Shown piece by piece: positions 9,361-17,308 of a stretch of DNA of 37,860 nucleotides. Made by a program: the position numbers and the translations under genes. The stretch's first letter is position 1; each line of letters begins with the position of its first letter. The stretch is from Candidatus Altarchaeales archaeon ex4484_2 (GTDB lineage: Archaea; Altiarchaeota; Altiarchaeia; IMC4; QMZM01). The stretch covers positions 1-37,860 of the forward strand of contig NJEG01000004.1 of NCBI GenBank assembly GCA_002254565.1, written 5' to 3'. The notes below the pieces were generated by a model that worked only from the letters and a program-made list of their open reading frames with translations, made no database searches and had not been told where the DNA came from.

Positions 9361-9372
9361 ATAATATATTAA
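9361..9372 (+). promoter_or_regulatory. AT-rich divergent promoter between GlpA-like gene and fumarase beta
   Basis: ATAATATATTAA lies in the 45-base gap between the ATG at 9351 (minus) and the ATG at 9397 (plus). It is about 27-35 bases upstream of fumarase beta, a suitable TATA position for a leaderless or short-leader transcript. The near-symmetrical sequence could support initiation in both directions. Inferred from position. Confidence 0.4.
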
Positions 9373-9396
9373 GACTGAAAGAGAATAAATTCCTTG

Positions 9397-9912
9397 ATGA
9401 TCCACCTTAAAACACCCTTAAAGAGAGGGGATATCGAACACCTGACTGCGGGAGAATTCATTTATTTATCCGGTACCGTGGTTACCGGCAGGGACAGCGC
9501 TCACCAGCGCGCCCTGGAGGAGAAAAGGTTCCCGGTTAATCTGGAGGATGGGGTGTTGTTTCATTCAGGACCGATAGCTAAAAAGACTGCGAACGGGTGG
9601 GATATTGTCGCTATTGGACCAACAACCAGCTCCAGAATGAATTCCATGGCAGAGGAGTTCATGGACAGATTTGGGGTAAAGGTTGTGATAGGGAAGGGGG
9701 GTATGAACCCAGAAATCTTCAGGGGGAGAGGGATCTATTTGGCCATGACCGGTGGATGCGCTGCCCTGGGAGCCAGATCCGTTAAAAAGGTTAAAGAGGT
9801 TCACTGGCTTGATCTCGGGATGGCTGAGGCTGTGTGGGTGCTAAAGGTTGAGAAACTAGGCCCCCTCCTGGTGGGAATAGACTATGAGGGAAACAGCCTC
9901 TACCCTTCCTAA
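9397..9912 (+). CDS. fumB: Fumarate hydratase class I, beta subunit (C-terminal domain)
   Basis: About 171 residues, the usual size of the swivelling beta subunit. Diagnostic segments are LTAGEFIYLSGTVVTGRDSAH, ALEEKRFP, GPIAKK, GPTTSSRMNSMAEEF, IGKGGM and the TGGCAALGA loop, which belong to the fumarase/tartrate dehydratase C-terminal domain. The frame also allows a TTG at 9394, but the adjacent ATG at 9397 is the better start. It needs the alpha subunit at 4458; the pair is separated by a block of four opposite-strand genes, unlike the usual tandem arrangement. The next gene downstream, trpS, is probably transcribed separately. Confidence 0.9.
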   Translation: MIHLKTPLKRGDIEHLTAGEFIYLSGTVVTGRDSAHQRALEEKRFPVNLEDGVLFHSGPIAKKTANGWDIVAIGPTTSSRMNSMAEEFMDRFGVKVVIGKGGMNPEIFRGRGIYLAMTGGCAALGARSVKKVKEVHWLDLGMAEAVWVLKVEKLGPLLVGIDYEGNSLYPS

Positions 9913-9989
9913 TTGGAAGTATACCTGCCATCTGGTTTAAAAAAAGCAGGCGCCTATTTTTAATTCCTTACTTGTTATTATTTAAGGTT

Positions 9990-11093
9990 ATGACTTCTAA
10001 GGCGAAAATAGATCCCTGGGGTTCGCTGGATATCGAAGACTACCGGAAGCTCTTCGATGAGTTTGGCATAGAATCATTTGCGAAATACAAGCACACGCTC
10101 TCGGATAACAGGTATGTGAGACGGGATATAATATTCGGTCATCGGGACTTCGGCAGAATAATGAAGGCCATAGAGAAAAGAGAGCCCTTTGTGATGATGA
10201 CTGGCTTGATGCCCTCCGGAAGATTCCATTTCGGCCACAAGATGGTGGCTGACCAGATAATTTACTATCAGCAGCTTGGAGCGCAGGTATACGTGTGCTC
10301 GGCTGATTTAGAGGCCTACACAATGAGGGGGATGGACCTGCCTAAGGCCAGGGAGATAGCAGTCAACGAATACCTTCCGAGTTACGTGGCCCTGGGGTTG
10401 GATTTGGATAAAACAAACTTTTGGTTCCAGACAGATTATGTAGTTCCCTATTATAGATTCAGGGACCTGCTATCCAAGAAGGTAACCCTGAACGAGCTGA
10501 AGGGTATTTACGGGAAACTATCCCCCGGGAAGATACTATCTGTTCTGGCGCAGAGCGCGGACATACTCCACCCCCAGCTGGAAGAGTTTAACGGACCCAT
10601 ACCTACTGTCGTCCCGGTGGGAGCGGACCAGGACCCTCACATAAGGCTTACCAGGGATTTATCCGGCAGATTCCAGCTGGAATACAATTTCATCCCGCCC
10701 TCATCAACATACCATAAATTCATGAGAGGCCTGCAGGGTGGGAAGATGAGCTCCTCCGAGCCTAAATCGTCTATCGCATTATCCGATAAACCCAAGGATG
10801 CCATGAGAAAGATTATGGCAGCTAAGACGGGTGGCAGACCCACGGTAGAGGAGCATAGAAAGAAAGGCGGCAGGCCAGAGGAATGCACCGTATACGATTT
10901 ATTACTCTACCATCTAGTTGAGGATGACAAGGAATTAAAAGATATATACACCAGCTGCAGGTCGGGGGCTTTGATTTGCGGGGAATGTAAGGCGAAGTGC
11001 GGTGAGTTAATGGCTAAATTCCTTGACAAACACCATAAAAGGATGAGTAAAGCCCAAAATAAGGTCAAAACATATCTTGACAAGAGAAACTAG
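9990..11093 (+). CDS. trpS: Tryptophanyl-tRNA synthetase
   Basis: The start is taken as the ATG at 9990 (MTSKAKIDPWGSLDI), giving 367 residues; an upstream TTG at 9972 adds six unconserved residues. Class I signatures are present: the HIGH-like box in PSGRFHFGHKMV and the KMSKS-like box in GGKMSSSEPKSSIAL. The motif VPVGADQDPHIRLTRD is characteristic of archaeal/eukaryotic-type TrpRS. A short C-terminal part with four Cys (ICGECKAKCGEL) is plausible as a zinc knuckle. It charges tRNA-Trp in the cytosol. Its stop codon overlaps the stop of the convergent PH-SHOCT gene by two bases. Confidence 0.96.
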   Translation: MTSKAKIDPWGSLDIEDYRKLFDEFGIESFAKYKHTLSDNRYVRRDIIFGHRDFGRIMKAIEKREPFVMMTGLMPSGRFHFGHKMVADQIIYYQQLGAQVYVCSADLEAYTMRGMDLPKAREIAVNEYLPSYVALGLDLDKTNFWFQTDYVVPYYRFRDLLSKKVTLNELKGIYGKLSPGKILSVLAQSADILHPQLEEFNGPIPTVVPVGADQDPHIRLTRDLSGRFQLEYNFIPPSSTYHKFMRGLQGGKMSSSEPKSSIALSDKPKDAMRKIMAAKTGGRPTVEEHRKKGGRPEECTVYDLLLYHLVEDDKELKDIYTSCRSGALICGECKAKCGELMAKFLDKHHKRMSKAQNKVKTYLDKRN

Positions 11094-11617
11094 TCAAATC
11101 CTAAATCCTTTCTTATCTGATGGTATTCCTCCCGGTTTATCTCGCCTCTTGCGTATCTCTCCCTGAGAATCTTAAGTGGAGCATCCTTAGCGTCTTGGGT
11201 TTCCGAAACATCCTCCTTTTTTTTCTCTTCCCCATATCCCTCGAATCGGCCGTCTATTCCCTGCTGGATAATGCCTGATATCTTCTTTGCTGTTTCGTTG
11301 GGTATGCTCCTCAGCTGCAGGTTGTGGGAGAAAAACCTCATCTTTATGTTTATTGTGGAGTTGAAGAATCCCTTTTTTATGGTGACATTGCCCATATCCT
11401 CGTACCGGTAGTCCCGCATGTTTTTCATATAGGATAGAACTTGAGGTCTCCGTATTATTACCCTCTCAGAGGTTACGAATATCTCGTCAGGGCCGATGGG
11501 CTGCTCTATGCGGGCCTGCCTCACCCCATAAAACACCTCCTCACCGGGAATCAGCATATCCTTAATGTCTTTTGCAATTGATATATCAACCCCGCTCAAT
11601 ACACTCTCAAGAGACAT
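11090..11617 (-). CDS. PH-like domain protein with C-terminal SHOCT motif
   Basis: This 175-residue soluble protein has an N-terminal to central bacterial-type PH domain (DEIFVTSERVIIRRP, YRYEDMGNVTIKKGFFNSTI, FFSHNLQLRSIPNETAKKI). A charged Lys/Glu linker follows (GEEKKKEDVSETQDAKD). The end is a SHOCT motif (ILRERYARGEINREEYHQIR), a short helical oligomerisation module. This domain pair is common in archaea and bacteria and its function is not defined; roles at the membrane or in protein-protein interaction are usually proposed. It is divergent from hdrA, with a shared AT-rich promoter region, so co-regulation is possible but not shown. Confidence 0.82.
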   Translation of the reverse strand: MSLESVLSGVDISIAKDIKDMLIPGEEVFYGVRQARIEQPIGPDEIFVTSERVIIRRPQVLSYMKNMRDYRYEDMGNVTIKKGFFNSTINIKMRFFSHNLQLRSIPNETAKKISGIIQQGIDGRFEGYGEEKKKEDVSETQDAKDAPLKILRERYARGEINREEYHQIRKDLGFD

Positions 11618-11645
11618 ATAATCTACCAGTTAATTATTCTGTTAG

Positions 11646-11657
11646 AATATAAATATC
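11646..11657. promoter_or_regulatory. Bidirectional TATA-like region between PH-SHOCT gene and hdrA
   Basis: AATATAAATATC is AT-rich and nearly self-complementary, and lies in the 72-base gap between divergent starts at 11617 and 11690. It is 29 bases from the minus-strand start and 33-44 bases from the plus-strand ATG, both reasonable for archaeal TATA boxes. No operator repeat is obvious. Confidence 0.45.
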
Positions 11658-11689
11658 TCTTACTTCCTAATCTCTTTAAACCCTAAAAA

Positions 11690-13663
11690 ATGGGCTTGGT
11701 TAAAAAGAGACATCCCCGGATTGGTGTCTACGTCTGTCACTGTGGACAGAACATAAGTTCTGTAGTAAACGTTTCTGAGGTTAGAGAATACGCTGAATCA
11801 CTGCCCAATGTTGTCCTGGCAAGAGAGAACAAGTATACATGCAGCGACCTGGGGCAGAGTTCTATAGCGAAGGATATAAAAAAGCATGAACTCGAAAGGG
11901 TTGTTGTAGCCTCCTGCTCCCCTAGACTGCATGAGATAGCGTTCAGGGAAGTTCTTGACTCCAGCGGACTGAACCCCTATCTATTCGAGATGGTTAACAT
12001 AAGGGAGCAGTGTTCCTGGGTTCACCCAAAGGATAAGAAGAGGGCGACAGAGAAGGCCAAGGATTTGGTGCGGGCTGCTGTTGCCAGGTCCATGCTGCTT
12101 GAGCCGGTGGAGAAGATTAAAAAAAACGTAACCAAGGCTGTTCTGGTAATCGGGGGGGGTATTGCAGGAATAACATCAGCCCTGTATCTGGCCAGGGCAG
12201 GAATCAAGACCTACCTGGTGGAGAAGGAAGCCAGCATAGGAGGGCACATGGCCCAACTGGACAAGACTTATCCCACACTGGATTGCTCTCTTTGCATATT
12301 GTCGCCTAGGATGGTGGACGTGAAAAATGAACCCAACATCGAATTGCTCTCATACTCTGATGTGGTGAACGTGGAGGGCTATGTGGGAAATTTCATAGTC
12401 AGGGTTAGAAAAAATCCAAGGTACGTGGACGCGGAAAAGTGCATCAGCTGTGGAGCATGCGCTGAGGTCTGCCCTGTAAAGGTGGTGGATGAATTCAACC
12501 AGGGGATGACCCATAGGAAGGCGATTCACTTACAATTCCCTCAGGCGGTTCCAAACACCTACCTCATAGACAGAGTAAACTGCCTTCACTTCAAGACTGG
12601 AGCATGTCAACTATGCGCTAAGAAATGCGACAACAATGCCATAGACTTCAGCCAGAAGGAGGAGTTTCTGGATATAGACGTCGGCTCCATAGTCATAGCC
12701 ACCGGGTTCCAGTTGTTTGATGCGAAAAGAAAAAAGGAATACGGTTACGGCAGATTCGACAACGTTTTAACCAACCTCGATTTCGAGAGAATCCTGAGCG
12801 CTGACGGCCCCACGAGAGGTAAGATCAAAAGGCCTGCTGACAGCAAAAAACCAGATTCTATCGCATTCATACAGTGCGTGGGCTCAAGAGACGAGAACTT
12901 CAACGCCTACTGTTCGACAATCTGCTGCATGACCTCGCTGAAGCATGCCATGCAGGTCAAGGAAAAAAACCCCGGAACCGAGGTATACATATACTTCAAC
13001 GACATCAGGACAAGCGGTAAAGACCTTGAGGAATTCTACAAGAGAGGTAGGATTAGGGGGATATATTTTATCAGGGGATTACCCCCTGAGGTATTTGAGG
13101 ATCCTGAGACGGGGAAGCTTATCCTGCGCTCTGAGGATCTGAACATGAGCCAGATACTGGAAAAAAGAGTGGATATGGTTGTTCTGGCAGCTGGTATAGA
13201 GCCCTCACCCTCTGCAGAGAAAATAATCAGGAGACTCCACCTGAACCAGAGCCCGGACGGGTTTATCATGGAAGCCCACCCAAAGCTGAGACCGGTAGAC
13301 ACCAATATAGCGGGTGTTTACATAGCAGGATGTGCACAGTTCCCGAAGGGCATTCCTGAGGTAGTAGCCCAGGCGGGTGCTGCTGCTATGGCCTCAACTG
13401 AGGTTGTCTTGAAGGATGAAATCCCAATAGAAGAGACAACAGCATTCGTCGATGAGGGGAAATGCAGCGGATGCGGTATCTGCGTGAATGTGTGCCCGTA
13501 TGAAGCAATCAAGTTGGCTGATGAGGGCATTGTTGAGATAAACGAGATACTCTGCAAGGGATGTGGCTCCTGCGCCGTTGCCTGTCCTTCTTCAGCTATA
13601 CAGCAGACTCATTTTTTGGATTCACAAATCAAGGCCCAGATTAAGGCACTTTTAGTGAGTTGA
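11690..13663 (+). CDS. hdrA: Heterodisulfide reductase-like flavin subunit HdrA
   Basis: This 657-residue protein is a standard-length HdrA, the FAD subunit at which electron bifurcation or confurcation occurs in Hdr complexes. The N-terminus has the Cys motif VYVCHCGQNI. The FAD Rossmann motif is VLVIGGGIAGITSALYLARAG, followed by the HdrA hallmark GGHMAQLDKTYPTLDCSLCI. Ferredoxin-like cluster motifs are CISCGACAEVCP, CQLCAKKCDNNAI, CSGCGICVNVCPYEA and CKGCGSCAVACPSS. It is the first gene of a tight run with mvhD and Flox-like genes. HdrB and HdrC (the catalytic and electron-wire subunits) are not in the window, so this is not evidence of methanogenesis. The partner disulfide or acceptor is unknown. 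Confidence 0.95.
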   Translation: MGLVKKRHPRIGVYVCHCGQNISSVVNVSEVREYAESLPNVVLARENKYTCSDLGQSSIAKDIKKHELERVVVASCSPRLHEIAFREVLDSSGLNPYLFEMVNIREQCSWVHPKDKKRATEKAKDLVRAAVARSMLLEPVEKIKKNVTKAVLVIGGGIAGITSALYLARAGIKTYLVEKEASIGGHMAQLDKTYPTLDCSLCILSPRMVDVKNEPNIELLSYSDVVNVEGYVGNFIVRVRKNPRYVDAEKCISCGACAEVCPVKVVDEFNQGMTHRKAIHLQFPQAVPNTYLIDRVNCLHFKTGACQLCAKKCDNNAIDFSQKEEFLDIDVGSIVIATGFQLFDAKRKKEYGYGRFDNVLTNLDFERILSADGPTRGKIKRPADSKKPDSIAFIQCVGSRDENFNAYCSTICCMTSLKHAMQVKEKNPGTEVYIYFNDIRTSGKDLEEFYKRGRIRGIYFIRGLPPEVFEDPETGKLILRSEDLNMSQILEKRVDMVVLAAGIEPSPSAEKIIRRLHLNQSPDGFIMEAHPKLRPVDTNIAGVYIAGCAQFPKGIPEVVAQAGAAAMASTEVVLKDEIPIEETTAFVDEGKCSGCGICVNVCPYEAIKLADEGIVEINEILCKGCGSCAVACPSSAIQQTHFLDSQIKAQIKALLVS

Positions 13664-13664
13664 T

Positions 13665-14111
13665 ATGGAAGCGAAAAATAAGAAGGATGGGTTTGAGCCC
13701 CGGATTGTCGGGTTCCTGTGTAACTGGTGCTCTTACGCTGGAGCAGACCTGGCGGGCACCTCCAGGATAGAGTATCCCCCAAATCTGAGAGCTGTCAGGG
13801 TTATGTGCTCCTCCAGAGTCAACCCACTTTTTGTGTTGAAGGCATTCCAGGAGGGGGCTGACGGCGTCTTCATAGGAGGGTGTCACCCACAGGACTGTCA
13901 CTATATGGAGGGTAACTACTACGCTAGGAGAAGGTTCATGCTCCTAAAGCGGTTGATTGAGTACATGGGAATCAACCCCGGAAGGCTTAGGGTTGAGTGG
14001 GTGTCCGCATCCGAGGGAGACAGATTCGCCAAGATAGTAAGGGAGTTCACCGGTGATTTAAAGAGGCTTGGCCCACTGGATTTAAGGGAGAGGGTGTGTG
14101 ATGGGATCTGA
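13665..14111 (+). CDS. mvhD: MvhD/FloxD-type Fe-S electron-transfer subunit
   Basis: This 148-residue protein has the MvhD pattern: FLCNWCSYAGADLAGTSR, VRVMCSSRV, ALQ-like FVLKAFQEGADGVFIGGCH and QDCHY, with conserved Cys at each site for a [2Fe-2S] cluster. MvhD couples an electron donor module to HdrA. Here the donor module would be the NAD(P)-type proteins downstream rather than a hydrogenase, because no hydrogenase subunit occurs in the window. The ATG is one base after the hdrA stop and the end overlaps the next gene, so the two are translationally linked. FloxD is the equivalent name in the Flox system. Confidence 0.92.
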   Translation: MEAKNKKDGFEPRIVGFLCNWCSYAGADLAGTSRIEYPPNLRAVRVMCSSRVNPLFVLKAFQEGADGVFIGGCHPQDCHYMEGNYYARRRFMLLKRLIEYMGINPGRLRVEWVSASEGDRFAKIVREFTGDLKRLGPLDLRERVCDGI

Positions 14112-14952
14112 TACAGAGAATGCTTTAAAAAGGGAGGCCAGGAATCTCCTAAAGAAGGGAGACGTTGATTTAGTCCTTGGATACTGTATGGAAGGAGATA
14201 ATGTGATTCCCTGCTTTATCTCATCTCCAGGGGAGGTGGACGGGCTTGTGTGGAATAACCGGTGTAAGAATAATCTGGCAGTGTATTTACGGGAGTTGGA
14301 GGGTAGGGTTGCTGTTGTAGCCAAGGGCTGTGATTCCAGGGCGATTGTTGAGCTGCTTAAGGCTAAGCAGGTGGAAAGGGAGGATTTGATTATTTTGGGG
14401 GTGTCATGTAGGGGGATGGTGGATAAAGAGGGTGAAGAGTATGGAAGCTGCAGGGTTTGCTTGCACAGGAATCCAGTAGTATATGACCTCTTTGTAGGGG
14501 AGAAAGTCAGCGAGAGGGAGGAGAGGGATGTGGATGAATTAGAGTCATTATCCCTTAGAGAGAGGCTTGAGTTCTGGAGTAAACAGTTCAGAAAGTGCAT
14601 CAACTGCTTGGCCTGCAGGAACGTGTGCCCCATGTGTTTCTGCGAAGAGTGTGTCCTGGAGAAAAAAGACCCTGAGTGGATTACCAGGGCAGGGGATGCA
14701 AGCAATCTGTTTCTTTTACATGCAATTAAGGCAACGCATATGGCGGGCAGGTGTGTTGAGTGCGGGGAATGTGAGAGAGCATGTCCGGTAGATATTCCAT
14801 TGATGCACCTTTACTCCAGGGTATGCCGGGATGTGGAGGAGCTTTTTGGTGTTGAATCCGGGATGAATCTGGAGGATAAGCCACCTCTAGCTGCCTTTGA
14901 TTTAGAGCGGGATGCTATGCTGGAGGAGAATGAAAAAAATAAGAGAGGATGA
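14101..14952 (+). CDS. FloxC/FrhB-like 4Fe-4S dicluster protein
   Basis: The ATG at 14101 is preferred over the GTG three bases upstream; it overlaps mvhD by 11 bases. The N-terminal half resembles the FrhB/FdhB (F420 hydrogenase beta) fold in pieces such as VVAKGCDSRAIVELLKAKQV and ILGVSCRGMV, with extra Cys. The C-terminal half has two ferredoxin-type clusters, CINCLACRNVCPMCFCEEC near residue 165 and CVECGECERACPVDIPL near residue 217. It occupies the FloxC position between an MvhD-like and a HydB-like gene. It probably relays electrons between the flavin module and HdrA; whether it binds F420 cannot be told from sequence. Confidence 0.82.
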   Translation: MGSDTENALKREARNLLKKGDVDLVLGYCMEGDNVIPCFISSPGEVDGLVWNNRCKNNLAVYLRELEGRVAVVAKGCDSRAIVELLKAKQVEREDLIILGVSCRGMVDKEGEEYGSCRVCLHRNPVVYDLFVGEKVSEREERDVDELESLSLRERLEFWSKQFRKCINCLACRNVCPMCFCEECVLEKKDPEWITRAGDASNLFLLHAIKATHMAGRCVECGECERACPVDIPLMHLYSRVCRDVEELFGVESGMNLEDKPPLAAFDLERDAMLEENEKNKRG

Positions 14953-15925
14953 TGTAATAAAACTCTTGAACGAGTTAAGGAAGAAATATGAGGTAATCGC
15001 TCCCGTAAAGCTGGACGGGAGGGTCTACTTCAAGACCTTGGGAGAGGGTGATGTGCTCACCCTGGACTACGTTAACTCGGTTGTTTCCCCGAAGGATTTT
15101 TTCCTGCCCCAAAAGGAGAGGATTCTGGAGTTCAGCGAATCCGGTGGGGAGGTTACTGTGGAAGACGAGCTCAGCTCTAAAAAGAGGGTTTTTTTCGGCA
15201 TCAGGCCCTGTGACGTAAACGCCCTCCTGATTCTTGATTCAGTGGCCAGGGAGGGGTTCGAGGACCCCTACTACCTGGGAAGGAGGGATAATACCCTATT
15301 GATTTCACTGGAGTGTGTTGAGCCGGGGGATGATTGCTTTTGTTCTGTATTCAACACAGGACCTTCACTGGATGAGGGTGCTGATTTAGTCTTTACTGAC
15401 ATCGGCGATTTTTATCTGGTTAAATCCTTGACTGATGAGGGTGAAAGGCTGGTCTCAGGATCTGAATTTTTCAGGAAGGCAACAGGAGGGGATGAGGAAA
15501 CAGCTGGGAAAAAGAGGAAGGAATGTGTTAAGGGGATGGAGAGCCTTGATTTAAGGAATTTCTCAGTTGATGAGGAGGTGGTGAAAGAGAAGGCAAAAAG
15601 GTGTCTCTACTGCTACAGCTGCACATTTATCTGCCCGACATGCTATTGTTTTGATGTAGTGGACCGGATGGATTTATATTCCAGGAATGGTGAGAGAATG
15701 CGGTTCTGGGATTCCTGCATGAACCCGTCCTTTACCGAGATGGCCGGTAACTTCAACCCGAGAGACGGTATGGTGGGAAGGTTTATGAACCGCATAAACC
15801 ATAAACTAAGATACATGCGGGATAGGTATGGAGTCTACGGCTGCGTAGGATGCGGCCGCTGTATTAGAAACTGCCCTGCAGGGATTAGCATGCTGGAGAT
15901 TCTCAGGGAGGGTGTGAGAAAATGA
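14930..15925 (+). CDS. HydB/FloxB-like 4Fe-4S electron-transfer protein (sulfhydrogenase beta-type)
   Basis: The ATG at 14930 (MKKIREDDVIKLLNE) is preferred because it follows a GGAGGAG ribosome-binding site; the upstream in-frame ATG at 14912 lacks one. The gene overlaps the previous one by 23 bases. Motifs of the sulfhydrogenase beta/FloxB family are FFGIRPCDVNALLILD, YYLGRRDNTLLISLECVEPG and CFCSVFNTGP. Two clusters follow, RCLYCYSCTFICPTCYCFDV and CVGCGRCIRNCPAGI. It should transfer electrons from the FAD/NAD(P) subunit encoded next into the Hdr module. The length of 331 residues is typical. Confidence 0.87.
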   Translation: MKKIREDDVIKLLNELRKKYEVIAPVKLDGRVYFKTLGEGDVLTLDYVNSVVSPKDFFLPQKERILEFSESGGEVTVEDELSSKKRVFFGIRPCDVNALLILDSVAREGFEDPYYLGRRDNTLLISLECVEPGDDCFCSVFNTGPSLDEGADLVFTDIGDFYLVKSLTDEGERLVSGSEFFRKATGGDEETAGKKRKECVKGMESLDLRNFSVDEEVVKEKAKRCLYCYSCTFICPTCYCFDVVDRMDLYSRNGERMRFWDSCMNPSFTEMAGNFNPRDGMVGRFMNRINHKLRYMRDRYGVYGCVGCGRCIRNCPAGISMLEILREGVRK

Positions 15926-16728
15926 GCAACCAGTATATCCCCCAGACGGTGGAAATACTCGGGATTTTAGAGGAGAGCAGGGATGTGAAGACACTGAGGT
16001 TGGATGTACGGAATTTGAGGCATGAGCCGGGGCAGTTCATGGAGTTGTCTGTTTTTGGCTACGGGGAGATACCGGTATCCATAAGCTCCAGCCCCACGCT
16101 AGAAGACTACATTGATTTGAGCGTGAAGAACGTGGGCAGCGTTACCTCAGTAGTTCATGAAGCAGAGCCGGGGGATACTGTTGGGGTCAGGGGACCATAC
16201 GGTAGGGGCTTTCCCGTCAGGGAGGTGGGTGGACGCGACCTGCTTTTCATCGGTGGGGGTATTGGTTTAGCCCCCCTAAGGTCATTTATAGACTACATAA
16301 GGGATGAGAGAGACGGCTTTGGGGATGTTTCCATACTCTACGGGGCCAGAACCGCTGATGATATGGTCTTCAGGCAGGAATTCGATGACTGGCGCAGCAT
16401 GTTTGATTTGCATTTGATTGCTGATGTGGAGTCTGAGGGATGGTATGGGAGGGTGGGCTTCGTTAACGAGCTCCTGGCAGATGTGTCCCCGGACATCAAA
16501 AACACTTATGCTGTGGTATGCGGCCCCTCCATAATGATGAAGTCTGTGGTGAAGGGCTTGAAGGATATGCAGTTCCCTGATGAACAGATTATTTTATCCT
16601 TCGAAAGAAGGATGAAATGCGGCATAGGGAAATGCGGCCACTGTAATATAGGAGACAGGTATGTATGTGTTGATGGGCCTGTTTTCAGCTACGATAAAGT
16701 GAGGGGTTACCGGGAAATCTGGGGTTGA
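15922..16728 (+). CDS. HydG/FloxA-like FAD- and NAD(P)-binding reductase subunit
   Basis: This 268-residue ferredoxin-NADP reductase-type protein begins in an ATGA overlap with the floxB-like stop. It has the FAD-binding barrel (HEPGQFMELSVFGYGEIPVSISS), a pyrophosphate loop (VGVRGPYGRGFPV), the NAD(P) motif LLFIGGGIGLAPLRSFIDY and YAVVCGPSIMM. A C-terminal Cys cluster CGIGKCGHCNIGDRYVC would bind [2Fe-2S]. This is the NAD(P)-interacting component of sulfhydrogenase gamma/FloxA. It is the most downstream electron module of the HdrA run, so NAD(P)H is the probable donor or acceptor for the whole complex. Confidence 0.9.
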   Translation: MSNQYIPQTVEILGILEESRDVKTLRLDVRNLRHEPGQFMELSVFGYGEIPVSISSSPTLEDYIDLSVKNVGSVTSVVHEAEPGDTVGVRGPYGRGFPVREVGGRDLLFIGGGIGLAPLRSFIDYIRDERDGFGDVSILYGARTADDMVFRQEFDDWRSMFDLHLIADVESEGWYGRVGFVNELLADVSPDIKNTYAVVCGPSIMMKSVVKGLKDMQFPDEQIILSFERRMKCGIGKCGHCNIGDRYVCVDGPVFSYDKVRGYREIWG

Positions 16729-16733
16729 GCTGA

Positions 16734-17306
16734 ATGGACGAAAAGGATATTGTTGTAGTATCGGGTTTGCCTAGAAGCGGCACATCCATGCTTATGAAGA
16801 TGATTGAGGCTGGTGGAATCAAACCCTTAACTGACAGGGAGAAAGGAGCTGATATAGACAACCCACAGGGCTATTATGAGTTTGAGCGGGTTAAGGGATT
16901 ACCAGAGGATGTTAGCTGGCTGGATGACGCGAGAGGTAAAGCTGTTAAGGTTCTGGCTGAGCTGGTGAAGCACCTGCCTGATGAATACCACTACAGGGTT
17001 ATTTTCATGCAGAGACGGATTCCGGAGATTATCGAGTCCCAGAAGAAGATGCTTGTTAGACGTGGGGAGGACCCTGAAAAGGTCTCTGACGAGGAGATGA
17101 TGTTGCTATTGGGGAAATACCTGAAGTTGATGATGTCTTACATCAGGGGTAAAGACAATATGGAGGTCTTGTTTGTGAGCTATAATGATGTTATATCGCA
17201 CCCTGGAAGGGAGGTAAAGGCTATTAATGAATTCCTTGGTGGGTTTTTGGATGAAAAGAGTATGGTTTCGGTAGTAGATGAGGGCCTGTATCGGAACAGG
17301 GTTTAG
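16734..17306 (+). CDS. Sulfotransferase family protein (PAPS-type P-loop)
   Basis: This 190-residue protein has the 5'-phosphosulfate-binding P-loop VVSGLPRSGTSMLMKMI at the N-terminus and a possible 3'-phosphate-binding strand and loop (VLFVSYNDVISHP) near residue 145, followed by a helix EVKAINEFLGG. It is short relative to many sulfotransferases, and the acceptor-binding region is reduced. It starts five bases after the floxA-like stop and ends two bases before a CysQ-type phosphatase, which would remove the PAP by-product. The acceptor is unknown; a polysaccharide, lipid or protein is possible. The P-loop assignment is solid, the PAPS dependence is inferred from family and context. Confidence 0.78.
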   Translation: MDEKDIVVVSGLPRSGTSMLMKMIEAGGIKPLTDREKGADIDNPQGYYEFERVKGLPEDVSWLDDARGKAVKVLAELVKHLPDEYHYRVIFMQRRIPEIIESQKKMLVRRGEDPEKVSDEEMMLLLGKYLKLMMSYIRGKDNMEVLFVSYNDVISHPGREVKAINEFLGGFLDEKSMVSVVDEGLYRNRV

Positions 17307-17308
17307 TC

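Noticed and set aside
9972-9992. TTG at 9972 as the trpS start
   Set aside because: The ATG at 9990 gives the conserved beginning, and the extra six residues match nothing in the family.
14082-14705. A 207-residue minus-strand frame opposite the FloxC-like gene
   Set aside because: Ser/Leu-rich complement of a Fe-S protein gene that is itself well supported; no start context or domain.
11690-16728. HdrA cluster as proof of methanogenesis
   Set aside because: No HdrBC, Mcr or F420 hydrogenase genes are present; the accompanying subunits are of the NAD(P)-linked Flox/sulfhydrogenase type.
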